A stretch of DNA of 64,000 nucleotides, taken from NCBI GenBank assembly GCA_050313295.1, contig JBNPLD010000001.1; one strand, 5' to 3'. Positions within the stretch are counted from its first letter, which is position 1, and every line of letters starts with the position of its first letter. Below the pieces are notes generated by a model. The model was given only the letters and a program-made list of their open reading frames with translations. It was not told where the DNA came from and made no database searches. A program made the translations under genes and the position numbers. Source of the stretch: S5-A14a sp022766365 (GTDB taxonomy: Bacteria > Bacillota > Clostridia > Peptostreptococcales > Anaerovoracaceae). This document shows, piece by piece, positions 28,312 to 37,041 of the stretch.

Positions 28312-29748
28312 TTAGCTGTTTTCCTTTTCGCTTAGTTTCTTTTCAAATCTTTCTTTATTACTTTTTGTAGGAATGTCAGTAGCATATTCTCCTGTGAAGC
28401 ATCCTTTGCAAAATTCCAGGTCGTCACGTTTACATACCAGAGATTTCAGACTGTTTATGCTCAGATATCCCAATGTATCAGCTCCGATTTTATCTGCTAT
28501 CTCAGAAATGGAATATTTGCAAGCTATGAGATTATCTTTAGAGTCCACATCTGTTCCGTAATAGCAAGGATCTATAAAAGGCGGTGCGGCTGACATCACA
28601 TGAACTTCTTTAGCCCCTGCCTCCCTAAGCTGTCTGACTATTCTGGCACTTGTCGTTCCCCTTACAATCGAATCATCAACGAGAATTACCCTCTTACCCT
28701 TTACAGTTGAGGACAATACATTCAATTTAATTCTAACTTTATCTTCTCTGGCTTTCTGTCCGGGAGCTATGAATGTTCTTGCCACGTATTTGTTCTTGAT
28801 AAAACCTATTCCATATGGAATCCCGCTCTGCTGAGAATAGCCCAGAGCAGCATCAAGACCTGAGTCAGGCACTCCGATTACAACATCGGCGTCCGTAGGG
28901 TGTTCTAGGGCGAGACATACGCCGGCACGCTTTCGCGCCTCGTGAACACTGATTCCTTCGATTACCGAATCAGGTCTGGCGAAATATATATATTCAAATA
29001 TGCAAATCTGTGCTTTTTCTTTCCCGCAATGGGTGGTTATGGATTCAACACCTTCTGCGGTGAAAACCACAATTTCTCCCGGCTCTATATCTCTGATATA
29101 TTTCGCACCAACAGCATCTAAAGCACAGGTTTCGGAAGCAATAATGTAGGTTCCATCTTCACGTTGACCGTAACACAACGGGCGATACCCTCTTTTGTCT
29201 CTTACGGCAACCAGCTTAGATGGGGACATGACCACAAGCGAATAAGCTCCCTCAATTACATCCATAGTTTTTGATATGGCTTCTTCTATTGACGATGATC
29301 TTACCCGATTCTTCGTGATAACATAAGAAATCACTTCCGTATCACTTGTGGTGTGGAAGATGGAACCCTCCTCTTCAAGTGATTGCCTGATCTCATATGA
29401 GTTGACAAGATTACCATTATGTGCAAGAGCCATTCTGCCTTTATGATGATTTACGACTATCGGTTGAGCGTTGCTTCTGTCATTTCCTCCTGTGGTACCG
29501 TACCTGACATGTCCTATGGCTATGTGTCCTGTTCCAAGTGATTTAAGGTTCTCAGGCGTAAAGACATCTTGAACCAGACCGACATCCTTGTAAGCTTGGA
29601 ACAGACCATCATCATTTACAACAATGCCACAACTCTCCTGTCCTCGGTGTTGTAAGGCAAAAAGCCCATAATATGCAAGTCTTGCAACATCACAGGTATC
29701 TTGTCCAAAAATTCCGAACACTCCACATTCTTCTTTAAGTCCCGACAT
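28312..29748 (-). CDS. purF: Amidophosphoribosyltransferase, Fe-S type
   Basis: First committed enzyme of purine synthesis: PRPP plus glutamine to phosphoribosylamine. An N-terminal Ntn glutaminase domain begins with a short propeptide, MSGLKEE, before the nucleophile Cys8; the PRPP motif VILVDDSIVRGTTS is near residue 350. Cysteines in AQICIFEY, LIACKYS and FCKGCFTG match the four ligands of the 4Fe-4S cluster known from Bacillus PurF, so the enzyme is probably processed and oxygen-sensitive. One base separates it from purC. Confidence 0.97.
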   Translation of the reverse strand: MSGLKEECGVFGIFGQDTCDVARLAYYGLFALQHRGQESCGIVVNDDGLFQAYKDVGLVQDVFTPENLKSLGTGHIAIGHVRYGTTGGNDRSNAQPIVVNHHKGRMALAHNGNLVNSYEIRQSLEEEGSIFHTTSDTEVISYVITKNRVRSSSIEEAISKTMDVIEGAYSLVVMSPSKLVAVRDKRGYRPLCYGQREDGTYIIASETCALDAVGAKYIRDIEPGEIVVFTAEGVESITTHCGKEKAQICIFEYIYFARPDSVIEGISVHEARKRAGVCLALEHPTDADVVIGVPDSGLDAALGYSQQSGIPYGIGFIKNKYVARTFIAPGQKAREDKVRIKLNVLSSTVKGKRVILVDDSIVRGTTSARIVRQLREAGAKEVHVMSAAPPFIDPCYYGTDVDSKDNLIACKYSISEIADKIGADTLGYLSINSLKSLVCKRDDLEFCKGCFTGEYATDIPTKSNKERFEKKLSEKENS

Positions 29749-29749
29749 C

Positions 29750-30466
29750 TTATTCTCCCAAAAGCCTTCTTCGGACTTCTACATAGGCATCTTCAACGCC
29801 GCCCATATCTCTTCTGAATCTGTCCTTATCAAGCTTTTCTCCGGTTTTTGTATCCCAGAATCTGCAAGTATCAGGAGAAATTTCATCAGCTAAAACGATT
29901 TTTCCATCACTCGTCTTACCGAATTCCAGTTTGAAATCTATCAGTTCAATGCCTGCATCTTTTAGATATTCAGTCAATATATCGTTGATTTTAAACGCAT
30001 ACTCCTTGATTATATCAAGATCTTCTTTAGTAGCATAATCCATTGCAAAAATATGGTAATCATTTACCATTGGGTCACCGAGTTCGTCATCCTTATAGCT
30101 GAACTCCAGAACCGTCTTGCCAAGTTTATATCCTTCTTCAAGTCCCAGTCTCTTTGCCAGAGAACCGGCAGCAATATTTCTAACAATTACCTCAAGAGGA
30201 ATAATCTTTACCTTCTTAACTATACTGTCTGTTCCGTTTATCCCTTCTACAAAATGTGTAGGTATGCCTTTTCTTTCAAGCATCTTCATAAGAAAGTTTG
30301 TTACCCTGTTATTTATTTCTCCCTTTCCTAGAATAGTGCCTTTTTTCTCTCCGTTAAATGCGGTCGCATCATCTTTGTAAGAAACTATATATAGCTCGGG
30401 ATTATCCGTTTTAAAAACTTTCTTAGCCTTACCTTCGTATAACTGTTCTTTCTTAGTAATATTCAT
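29750..30466 (-). CDS. purC: SAICAR synthetase
   Basis: Joins CAIR and aspartate (purine step 7). The ATG at 30466 is chosen because AAGGAG lies 6 bases before it; this gives 238 residues, the usual size, starting MNITKKEQLYEGKAKKVF. The EVIVRNIAAGSLAKR segment and DEISPDTCRFWD near residue 205 are diagnostic. The gene follows purE by about 105 bases, a gap that contains the 14-base palindrome TATATCCGGATATA (30515-30528). Confidence 0.97.
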   Translation of the reverse strand: MNITKKEQLYEGKAKKVFKTDNPELYIVSYKDDATAFNGEKKGTILGKGEINNRVTNFLMKMLERKGIPTHFVEGINGTDSIVKKVKIIPLEVIVRNIAAGSLAKRLGLEEGYKLGKTVLEFSYKDDELGDPMVNDYHIFAMDYATKEDLDIIKEYAFKINDILTEYLKDAGIELIDFKLEFGKTSDGKIVLADEISPDTCRFWDTKTGEKLDKDRFRRDMGGVEDAYVEVRRRLLGE

Positions 30467-30573
30467 TTCATTCTCCTTATCAATCATATTTTTCAACTCA
30501 ACAAATCCTCAGATTATATCCGGATATATTTCCTATATTATACCGATAACCCTGCGATTTTATTTTGGAATAT

Positions 30574-31068
30574 TTATTTATTAAACTTTTCTTCTACAAC
30601 TCTGTTCTTAGCCAAAACCTTTTCTTTATTATCTTTCCTCATCAGAGTCAATTTTTGATATAGAACTTCATCTTCTACGGCTAAAATCTGAGCAGCCAAC
30701 AGTGCTGCATTCTCTGCACCGTTAATGGCAACGGTTGCAACAGGTATTCCTCCGGGCATCTGTACCGTAGATAGGAGTGAATCAAGACCGTCCATTGTAG
30801 AAGACTTAATAGGTAATCCTATAACAGGCAAGCATGTGGAAGCTGCCAAAACACCTGCCAGGTGGGCAGCCTTCCCGGCTGCTCCTATAATAACTCCAAA
30901 GCCCTTCTCTCTTGCATTAGCAGTGAAGTTATGTGCCTCCTCAGGCGTCCTGTGAGCCGAAAACACGTGTACCTCATAAGGGATATCCAAATTACCCAAC
31001 GTTGTCATAGCCTTTTCCACAACAGGAAGGTCGCTGTCACTTCCCATGATGATTCCAACTTTCTTCAT
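30574..31068 (-). CDS. purE: N5-carboxyaminoimidazole ribonucleotide mutase (class I PurE)
   Basis: Rearranges N5-CAIR to CAIR. The ATG at 31068 follows AAGGAGG by 6 bases and yields 164 residues. GSDSDLPVVEKA near residue 9, SAHRTPEEA near residue 38 and a GAAGKAAHLAGVLA loop identify the family. It is the first gene of the pur operon. purK is not in the window, so it may lie elsewhere or the enzyme may use AIR and CO2 directly. Confidence 0.96.
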   Translation of the reverse strand: MKKVGIIMGSDSDLPVVEKAMTTLGNLDIPYEVHVFSAHRTPEEAHNFTANAREKGFGVIIGAAGKAAHLAGVLAASTCLPVIGLPIKSSTMDGLDSLLSTVQMPGGIPVATVAINGAENAALLAAQILAVEDEVLYQKLTLMRKDNKEKVLAKNRVVEEKFNK

Positions 31069-31147
31069 TCTTTGCCTCCTTAGTCCTTTTATCATATATC
31101 CTGTATAAATGCCTCAGGCAACGAAAAAGGGATATTTCTCTTTATAT

Positions 31148-31175
31148 ACTCTATCACAGAGCGAATATTTTTCAA
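31148..31175 (-). promoter_or_regulatory. Candidate promoter of the pur operon
   Basis: On the minus strand TTGAAA (31170-31175), 16-base spacer, TAGAGT (31148-31153), about 80 bases before the purE start. The leader between shows only a small GCCTGAGGC hairpin and no purine-riboswitch core. Confidence 0.4.
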
Positions 31176-31270
31176 CTTATGTTCATGATTTTACTGACAA
31201 TTTACAAAATAAAACGTCATTTTTCTCAAAAAATCATCATAAATCCGAATGATTTTAACGAAACCCAGAA

Positions 31271-31699
31271 TTATCGTTTGCTATCTAAATAGGATTGGAG
31301 AATTATAACAGCAGCCTGTTTGTCTATCACCTCTTTTCGCTTTGACCTTTTAACATCTGCTTGTATAAGGACACTTTCAGCAATGGAAGTTGTGAACCTT
31401 TCATCCTGCCAATCCACTTTCACATTGGATAATCCGCTGCTTCTCAGCTTATTTTCCATCCTTGTTCTAAATTCCCTTACTTTCTCGGTTTGTATCGTGT
31501 CATGTCCGCTCAAGTTAGTCGGTAGTCCGATTACCAGTGTATCACATTCGTATTCTTTTATATAATTTAAAACCTCTGTTGTATCCTTCTTAATTCCTAC
31601 TCTTTCTATAGTGGTAATTCCTTGTGCAAATATATTAAGCGGATCGGTAACAGCAACACCGATAGTTTTGTCTCCCACGTCCAAGGCCAGTATTCTCAA
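31271..31699 (-). CDS. ruvX: Pre-16S rRNA processing nuclease YqgF/RuvX
   Basis: An RNase H-fold nuclease of 142 residues involved in 16S rRNA maturation. The N-terminal ILALDVGDKTIGVAVTDP, the VIGLPTNLSG segment near residue 57 and WQDERFTTSIAE near residue 97 match the family. It sits after ireB and alaS as in most Firmicutes, but a good terminator separates it from ireB, so it may need its own promoter or readthrough. Confidence 0.95.
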   Translation of the reverse strand: MRILALDVGDKTIGVAVTDPLNIFAQGITTIERVGIKKDTTEVLNYIKEYECDTLVIGLPTNLSGHDTIQTEKVREFRTRMENKLRSSGLSNVKVDWQDERFTTSIAESVLIQADVKRSKRKEVIDKQAAVIILQSYLDSKR

Positions 31700-31750
31700 T
31701 CTTCAGTCCTCCTATCACTTATCATCATAATTTAAAACGAAAATATAACA

Positions 31751-31779
31751 TTAAAAAACGGCAGGGTCAAACCTGCCGT
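31751..31779 (-). terminator. Intrinsic terminator after ireB
   Basis: Stem ACGGCAGG / CCTGCCGT (31758-31765 and 31772-31779) with a 6-base loop; on the minus strand it is followed directly by TTTTTT. It starts 11 bases after the ireB stop codon. Confidence 0.9.
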
Positions 31780-31789
31780 CATTGACAAT

Positions 31790-32035
31790 TTACTTCTTTA
31801 AATATACCTTTAAAATTTCCTCAACAAGGTCATCTCTGTCAATCTTACTAATCAAAGAACGGGCATTGTTATAGCTTGTGATATATGAAGGATCCCCTGA
31901 CAGAATATAGCCTACCATCTGATCTACTCCGTTATATCCCCTTTCTTCTAAGGCTGCATACACAGTGTCCAGGACTTCTTTGGTTGTCTTCTGCTCAACC
32001 TTGCTGGCATCAAACATTATCGTGTTTCTTTCCAT
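31790..32035 (-). CDS. IreB family regulatory phosphoprotein (YrzL/DUF965)
   Basis: An 81-residue protein typical of the conserved alaS-ireB-ruvX neighbourhood. The segments VLDTVYAALEERGYN, QMVGYILSGDP and YITSYNNARSLI are family hallmarks. In Enterococcus, IreB is a substrate of the IreK Ser/Thr kinase and affects cephalosporin resistance. The N-terminal part contains the threonines expected to be phosphorylated (residues 5, 17, 18). The SD AAGGAGG-like site lies a few bases upstream. Confidence 0.93.
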   Translation of the reverse strand: MERNTIMFDASKVEQKTTKEVLDTVYAALEERGYNGVDQMVGYILSGDPSYITSYNNARSLISKIDRDDLVEEILKVYLKK

Positions 32036-32069
32036 TTCGATCCTCCTTGTCTATATGGGTATTATACAC

Positions 32070-34658
32070 TTAAATTAATTCTTTAGCAAGTTCAAATGCA
32101 GAATTTAACTTACTGACAGATCCTATTCCTCCTTGAGCCATGTCAGCTTTTCCTCCCCCGCGACCATCACAGGCTGCCAAAACCTCTTTAATTATCTTTC
32201 CTGCATTGTATCCTTCCTTGAGCAGCTGATCGGAAACACTGACAATCATGTTCCCCTTATTGCCGTTTACAGCTGCAAGAACGGCTATAGAATTCGGCAG
32301 TTTTTCTTTTATATCATCTGAAAGATTCCTTAAATCACCGATCTGCATACCTTCGATTGCAGCAGTTATAAGCTTAATTCCGTTCTTCTCATAGACATTG
32401 TTCAATAGGTTATCAAGACTATCTCCGACGTGTTGTCTCTTAAATTCGTCAAGTTCCCTCTGAAATGCTTTGTTATCAGCCAGTAGGTTCTCAACTCTTG
32501 TAATGACTGCGTTTTTATTGGTCTTCAGTCTTGCTGAAACATCATTTATCAGACTTTCCGATGCACTCAGGCTCGCAACAATATTACTTCCCGTTATTGC
32601 TTCAATTCGCCTTGTTCCTGAAGAAACCCCTGTTTCTGATACAATTTTGAATCCACCTATCTGTCCTGTATTGGATACGTGAGTACCTCCACAGAGTTCT
32701 TTACTGTAATCTCCGCACGTTATCACTCTGACTTGATCACCGTATTTCTCATCAAACAAAGCCACTGCACCTGAAGAAACTGCTTCATCCATCGACATTA
32801 CATCGGCAGTAACATTCATAAACCTATCTATAGCAATATTTACTGATTTTTCCACCCGTAAAATCTCATCTTCCGTCATGCTTTTAAAATGACTGAAGTC
32901 AAACCTTAAAATATTATCATTTACCATGGAGCCTGCCTGATTAACATGATTACCGAGAACATCCTTCAGTGCTCTGTGCATCAGATGAGTTGCTGTGTGA
33001 TTCCTTGCAGTTCTGTTTCTGCGAAGGATATCGATTTCCATATGTACACGATCTCCCTCGTTTAGTTTCCCTGAAATCGGATTAACGACATGACAGTATG
33101 CGAGTCCATGCTTAACGGTATCGACTATTTCACCTTGAAAGTTTTTGCAATGGATTACACCTTGGTCTCCGGTCTGACCGCCCCCCTCAGCATAAAACGG
33201 TGTTCTGTCCACATACACCATAAGCTTTTCCCCTGCGGGAATCACCTTAAGAACTTCTGCTTCACATTGATACTCAGTATAGCCTATGAAGTCCGTTGCA
33301 GGAATCTGAGGTTCATCGATATTTGCTTCCCATCCGGCTTCTTCTCCCACATGCCTTCCGGCTCTTGCAGTTTCCCGTTGCTTCTGCATCTTAGCTTCGA
33401 ATCCTTCTTTATCGACTGTCATGCCATTTTCTTCAAGTATCTCTTCGGTAAGTTCAAGTGGGAATCCGTATGTATCGTAAAGTTTAAATGCTTTTTCTCC
33501 ACTCAAGATACCGGCCTTCGACCTTTTTAGTTCATCAATATAGCCATCTAAAATATTTGAACCCTGATCGATTGTCTGGGTAAATTTATCTTCTTCTGCT
33601 TTTATTATTTTTTTTATGTAATCAGACTGATTTTCAAGTTCAGGATATGCTTTCCCGGAAACTTCAATCACCCTTGAGCATAAATCGTAAAGAAACGGCT
33701 CTCTCAGCCCGAGAATCCTTCCATGCCTTGCAGCACGTCTTATAATTCTTCTTAATACATAGCCTCTACCCTCATTGCTTGGGGTTATGGTATCTCCGAT
33801 CATGAACACCATGGATCTCAAATGATCAGTTATTATTCTAATAGAGATATCCGTTTCAGATTTTCCGTCAGAGTACCGTATCCCGGATTTTTCAACAACA
33901 CCGTCAAGAATATACTTGATAGTATCTATGTCAAATATAGAATCAACATCTTGCATTATACACGCAATTCTTTCAAGACCCATACCTGTATCTATATTAG
34001 GATGCTCCAAATCCGAATAGCTGCCGTCCTCCTCTTTTGAATACTGGGTGAAAACATGATTCCAGAATTCCACATATCTGTCACATTCACATCCAGGCTT
34101 GCAATCAGGACTCCCACAGCCGAATTCCTCACCTCTGTCGTAATAAATTTCTGAACATGGTCCACAAGGTCCTAATCCTATTTCCCAAAAATTATCATCC
34201 TTGCCAAGTCTAACTATTCTTTCTTCAGGCATACCTATCTTCTTCCAGATTTCGAAAGCTTGATCATCATCATAAAAAATAGTAGCCCACAACTTATCCT
34301 TTGGGAGTTCAAACACTTTGGTCATCAGTTCCCAGCCCCAGTTCAGAGATTCCTCTTTGAAGTAGTCACCGAAAGAAAAGCTGCCCAGCATTTCAAAAAA
34401 GGTTCCGTGCCTTGATGTCTTTCCTACGATATCCATATCTCCTGTTCTTATGCATTTCTGACATGTGGTCATTCTCTTGGCAGGAGGTGTCTCAACACCC
34501 GAAAAATATCCTTTTAAGGGAGCCATACCTGAATTTATCAGAAGGAGACTTCGGTCGTTTTTTGGGATTAAAGAAGCACTTTTTTCAACATAGTGTTCTT
34601 TGCTTTTATAAAAATTAATAAAGGTTTCTCTTATTTCGTTTAATCCAATTTTTTTCAT
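32070..34658 (-). CDS. alaS: Alanine-tRNA ligase
   Basis: Class II synthetase of 862 residues from the ATG at 34658, chosen because the family start MKKIGLNEIRETF begins there and AGGCAGG precedes it; upstream extension would run into the preceding gene. Motif 2/3 regions of the catalytic core, the HTATH zinc motif of the editing domain near residue 550, CGGTHVSNTG near residue 650 and the C-terminal DHHA1 domain (GGGKADMAQGG) are present. The 19-base gap to the phosphohexomutase upstream leaves no room for a T-box leader. Confidence 0.97.
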   Translation of the reverse strand: MKKIGLNEIRETFINFYKSKEHYVEKSASLIPKNDRSLLLINSGMAPLKGYFSGVETPPAKRMTTCQKCIRTGDMDIVGKTSRHGTFFEMLGSFSFGDYFKEESLNWGWELMTKVFELPKDKLWATIFYDDDQAFEIWKKIGMPEERIVRLGKDDNFWEIGLGPCGPCSEIYYDRGEEFGCGSPDCKPGCECDRYVEFWNHVFTQYSKEEDGSYSDLEHPNIDTGMGLERIACIMQDVDSIFDIDTIKYILDGVVEKSGIRYSDGKSETDISIRIITDHLRSMVFMIGDTITPSNEGRGYVLRRIIRRAARHGRILGLREPFLYDLCSRVIEVSGKAYPELENQSDYIKKIIKAEEDKFTQTIDQGSNILDGYIDELKRSKAGILSGEKAFKLYDTYGFPLELTEEILEENGMTVDKEGFEAKMQKQRETARAGRHVGEEAGWEANIDEPQIPATDFIGYTEYQCEAEVLKVIPAGEKLMVYVDRTPFYAEGGGQTGDQGVIHCKNFQGEIVDTVKHGLAYCHVVNPISGKLNEGDRVHMEIDILRRNRTARNHTATHLMHRALKDVLGNHVNQAGSMVNDNILRFDFSHFKSMTEDEILRVEKSVNIAIDRFMNVTADVMSMDEAVSSGAVALFDEKYGDQVRVITCGDYSKELCGGTHVSNTGQIGGFKIVSETGVSSGTRRIEAITGSNIVASLSASESLINDVSARLKTNKNAVITRVENLLADNKAFQRELDEFKRQHVGDSLDNLLNNVYEKNGIKLITAAIEGMQIGDLRNLSDDIKEKLPNSIAVLAAVNGNKGNMIVSVSDQLLKEGYNAGKIIKEVLAACDGRGGGKADMAQGGIGSVSKLNSAFELAKELI

Positions 34659-34677
34659 CAATTTACCTGCCTTCAAA

Positions 34678-36342
34678 CTATCTGGCTCTGAACATATCAA
34701 TTATGTTTGCAACTTCCGACTCTATTTTTCTGGTATCACGGTTTCCGAAAAAATACGCTTTCAACTTCGGTTCTGTACCAGAAGGTCTTATAATAAAGAT
34801 TCCGTGATCTCGAAGTTTAAACTCAAGTATATCTTCTCGCAAATCATCTTCTTCGTTCAGATAATCTATCTTATCAAGAATTTCAATGCCTCCAAGAAAT
34901 CCCTTGATATTATCACGAAAATAGCTCATTATGCCTTCCATTATATCTCGGCCTTCCGCACCTTGAAAGACATAATTCTCTGTCTTATCATGATATTGAC
35001 CATGATAATCGTATATTTGATCGAGTTTCTCAGGAAGGGATATGCCAATGCCTCTATAATATGCTGCCATTTCCGCAATCAGAAGTGCTCCGCCTACACC
35101 ATCCTTATCTCTTATATCATTATTGAACAAAAATCCGTTACTTTCTTCAAAAGCAAATAAAAATCTGTCAATATCCCCTTGCTCTTCGAGATCTGACATT
35201 ATCTTACCCATATACTTGAAACCGGTTAATGTCTTAATGACTTCCACACCATGTTCTGCTGCTATTTTGTCAAAGAGTGCAGTGGAAACTATAGATCTCA
35301 TGGCCAATCTTCCTCTGACATCTTCCAAATTACTACACAAAAAATCAAAGAGGAGAATACCGATTTGATTGCCTGTGAGGATTCTTTTTACGCCGTCAAA
35401 ATACATGGCAACACCAACTCTGTCACAATCAGGATCTGTAGCTATAATTATATCCCCTTCTTCTTGATCTAAAGTATAAAAAGCTTCATTGTAGGCAGCT
35501 ATCTTCTCAGGGTTAGGTACAGGACAAGTAGGGAAATTTCCATCAGGCATTTCCTGAGAAACAACCGTGACAACATTGTTAAAACCTCTGCGTTTCAAAA
35601 CTTCAGGTACAAAATTCATACCTGTGCCGTTTAGAGGCGTATAGATAATTCTAATGTTTTTATCTGAATGCTTCTGAATGTTACTTAGGGCCTCATCAGT
35701 TAATTTCACTGTATAATCAATGAAATCTGCTGAAACTTCATAAGGCAATCGGCAGGACTCTATATCTTCTTTTGGCATATCAAAATAATCCCATAAATGT
35801 ATATGAGTCATTATTTCATTGGCCTCGTCTCCGACTATTTGATGACCTTTGGAATTATATACCTTATAACCATTGTAAATTTTCGGATTGTGGCTTGCGG
35901 TAATCATTATGCCCATATCAGCCTTTTCTCGCCTGATTGCATAAGAAAGTACAGGAACCGGTGTAGGTTCCCGGAACATCATGGCGTTGATACCCATTTC
36001 TCGAAGTACTTGAGCCGAAATCTCAGCAAATTCCTCGGAATGGTTTCTGGTATCATATGAAATTATTACCTTGGCACCTGCAGGATTGGCTTTATTAAGA
36101 TAGTCAGCAAGACCTCTTGTAGCCCTGTTAACCACGTATCTATTCATCCTGTTTGGCCCAAGACCCATTATACCTCTGAGACCTGATGTGCCGAATTTTA
36201 TTTCCTTATAAAAAGAATCATAAAGCTCTCTATCGTCTGCAATCAGACTATCTAAACAGAGCTGCTCACTATGTCTTTCTGAGGTATTCTCTTTCCATCT
36301 GTCATATTCGGATAGAATTTTTTCAATATCTCTGGTTTCCAT
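34678..36342 (-). CDS. Phosphoglucomutase/phosphomannomutase
   Basis: An alpha-D-phosphohexomutase of 554 residues from the ATG at 36342. Active-site serine in TASHNPKIYNGYK near residue 140, metal loop DPDCDRVG near residue 298, sugar-binding EESNGF near residue 390 and phosphate-binding RPSGTEPK near residue 520 are intact. This long Firmicutes type usually interconverts glucose 1- and 6-phosphates. No ribosome binding site precedes any possible start (ATG 36342, GTG 36348, TTG 36360), but a TATAAT hexamer lies 6 bases before the ATG; see findings. Confidence 0.93.
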   Translation of the reverse strand: METRDIEKILSEYDRWKENTSERHSEQLCLDSLIADDRELYDSFYKEIKFGTSGLRGIMGLGPNRMNRYVVNRATRGLADYLNKANPAGAKVIISYDTRNHSEEFAEISAQVLREMGINAMMFREPTPVPVLSYAIRREKADMGIMITASHNPKIYNGYKVYNSKGHQIVGDEANEIMTHIHLWDYFDMPKEDIESCRLPYEVSADFIDYTVKLTDEALSNIQKHSDKNIRIIYTPLNGTGMNFVPEVLKRRGFNNVVTVVSQEMPDGNFPTCPVPNPEKIAAYNEAFYTLDQEEGDIIIATDPDCDRVGVAMYFDGVKRILTGNQIGILLFDFLCSNLEDVRGRLAMRSIVSTALFDKIAAEHGVEVIKTLTGFKYMGKIMSDLEEQGDIDRFLFAFEESNGFLFNNDIRDKDGVGGALLIAEMAAYYRGIGISLPEKLDQIYDYHGQYHDKTENYVFQGAEGRDIMEGIMSYFRDNIKGFLGGIEILDKIDYLNEEDDLREDILEFKLRDHGIFIIRPSGTEPKLKAYFFGNRDTRKIESEVANIIDMFRAR

Positions 36343-36364
36343 GCCCACATTATACCACAAAACA

Positions 36365-36988
36365 TTATACAGAGGCTAGCAGAACTGTTGCTCCGTTCAT
36401 TTTGTCCAGTTTAAATTCAATTTCATCGCCTACTGAAAGGTTCCTCCACCCAAATGGAATTTGCATGAGTTCGCCAAAAAAATATCCCTTTGAGAAACCT
36501 TTGCACTTAACTTTTGCTTTAGATTTGATCGGCAATTGTTTTGTAAAAAAAACCACCGTAACGATGTCCTGATTTAAAGGATCACGAAACTCATCAATTT
36601 CCTTATTTTCACGAGCGTTTATCATCTCTTCCGAGACCAGATTTGCCATCTCCGTGCTCGCAACCATCCGGCTATATCGTTCGCTATCAGCTACAATGGT
36701 TCCGTCGAACACATATAGGATATCATCAATTTTTCCCTCTATAGGTAATATCCTCTCCTCCACAAGAAAATCAACATTCTCATCACCTGTTTCAAAATAG
36801 TCTTCAAGGCCGTATCCGACGTCCATTATCCTAAGACAGACCTGTCCTTCCTTAGACCAAAATATATATGCAAAATATCCATTGATATTCTCAGGGTTAT
36901 TCTCAACGATTTCTTCAATTCCCTCCGTAGATCTTATAAAGACAAATTTATTCAAATACGACCTAAAGTTATCCCCATAAACTGCCAT
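36365..36988 (-). CDS. Conserved hypothetical protein, 207 residues
   Basis: I do not recognise the family with certainty; similar proteins occur in Clostridia next to core genes. It is soluble, acidic and mostly beta in appearance (FAYIFWSKEGQVCLRIMDVGYG; VTVVFFTKQLP), with a short helical middle (residues 130-155) and no signal peptide. A AAAGGATT site precedes the ATG. It lies between mnmA and the phosphohexomutase with short gaps. No catalytic motif is visible. Confidence 0.85.
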   Translation of the reverse strand: MAVYGDNFRSYLNKFVFIRSTEGIEEIVENNPENINGYFAYIFWSKEGQVCLRIMDVGYGLEDYFETGDENVDFLVEERILPIEGKIDDILYVFDGTIVADSERYSRMVASTEMANLVSEEMINARENKEIDEFRDPLNQDIVTVVFFTKQLPIKSKAKVKCKGFSKGYFFGELMQIPFGWRNLSVGDEIEFKLDKMNGATVLLASV

Positions 36989-37041
36989 ATTTAATCCTTT
37001 CTATCAGTTATCTGTCCAAATCGTAAATTTCTATTCTGATC

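Noticed and set aside
31069..31270. Purine riboswitch or PurR box upstream of purE
   Set aside because: The leader lacks the conserved riboswitch core, and the CATTCGG stretch near 31240 is only a partial match to a PurBox half; no paired copy is convincing.
34659..34677. T-box leader upstream of alaS
   Set aside because: Only 19 bases separate alaS from the preceding gene, so a T-box cannot fit.
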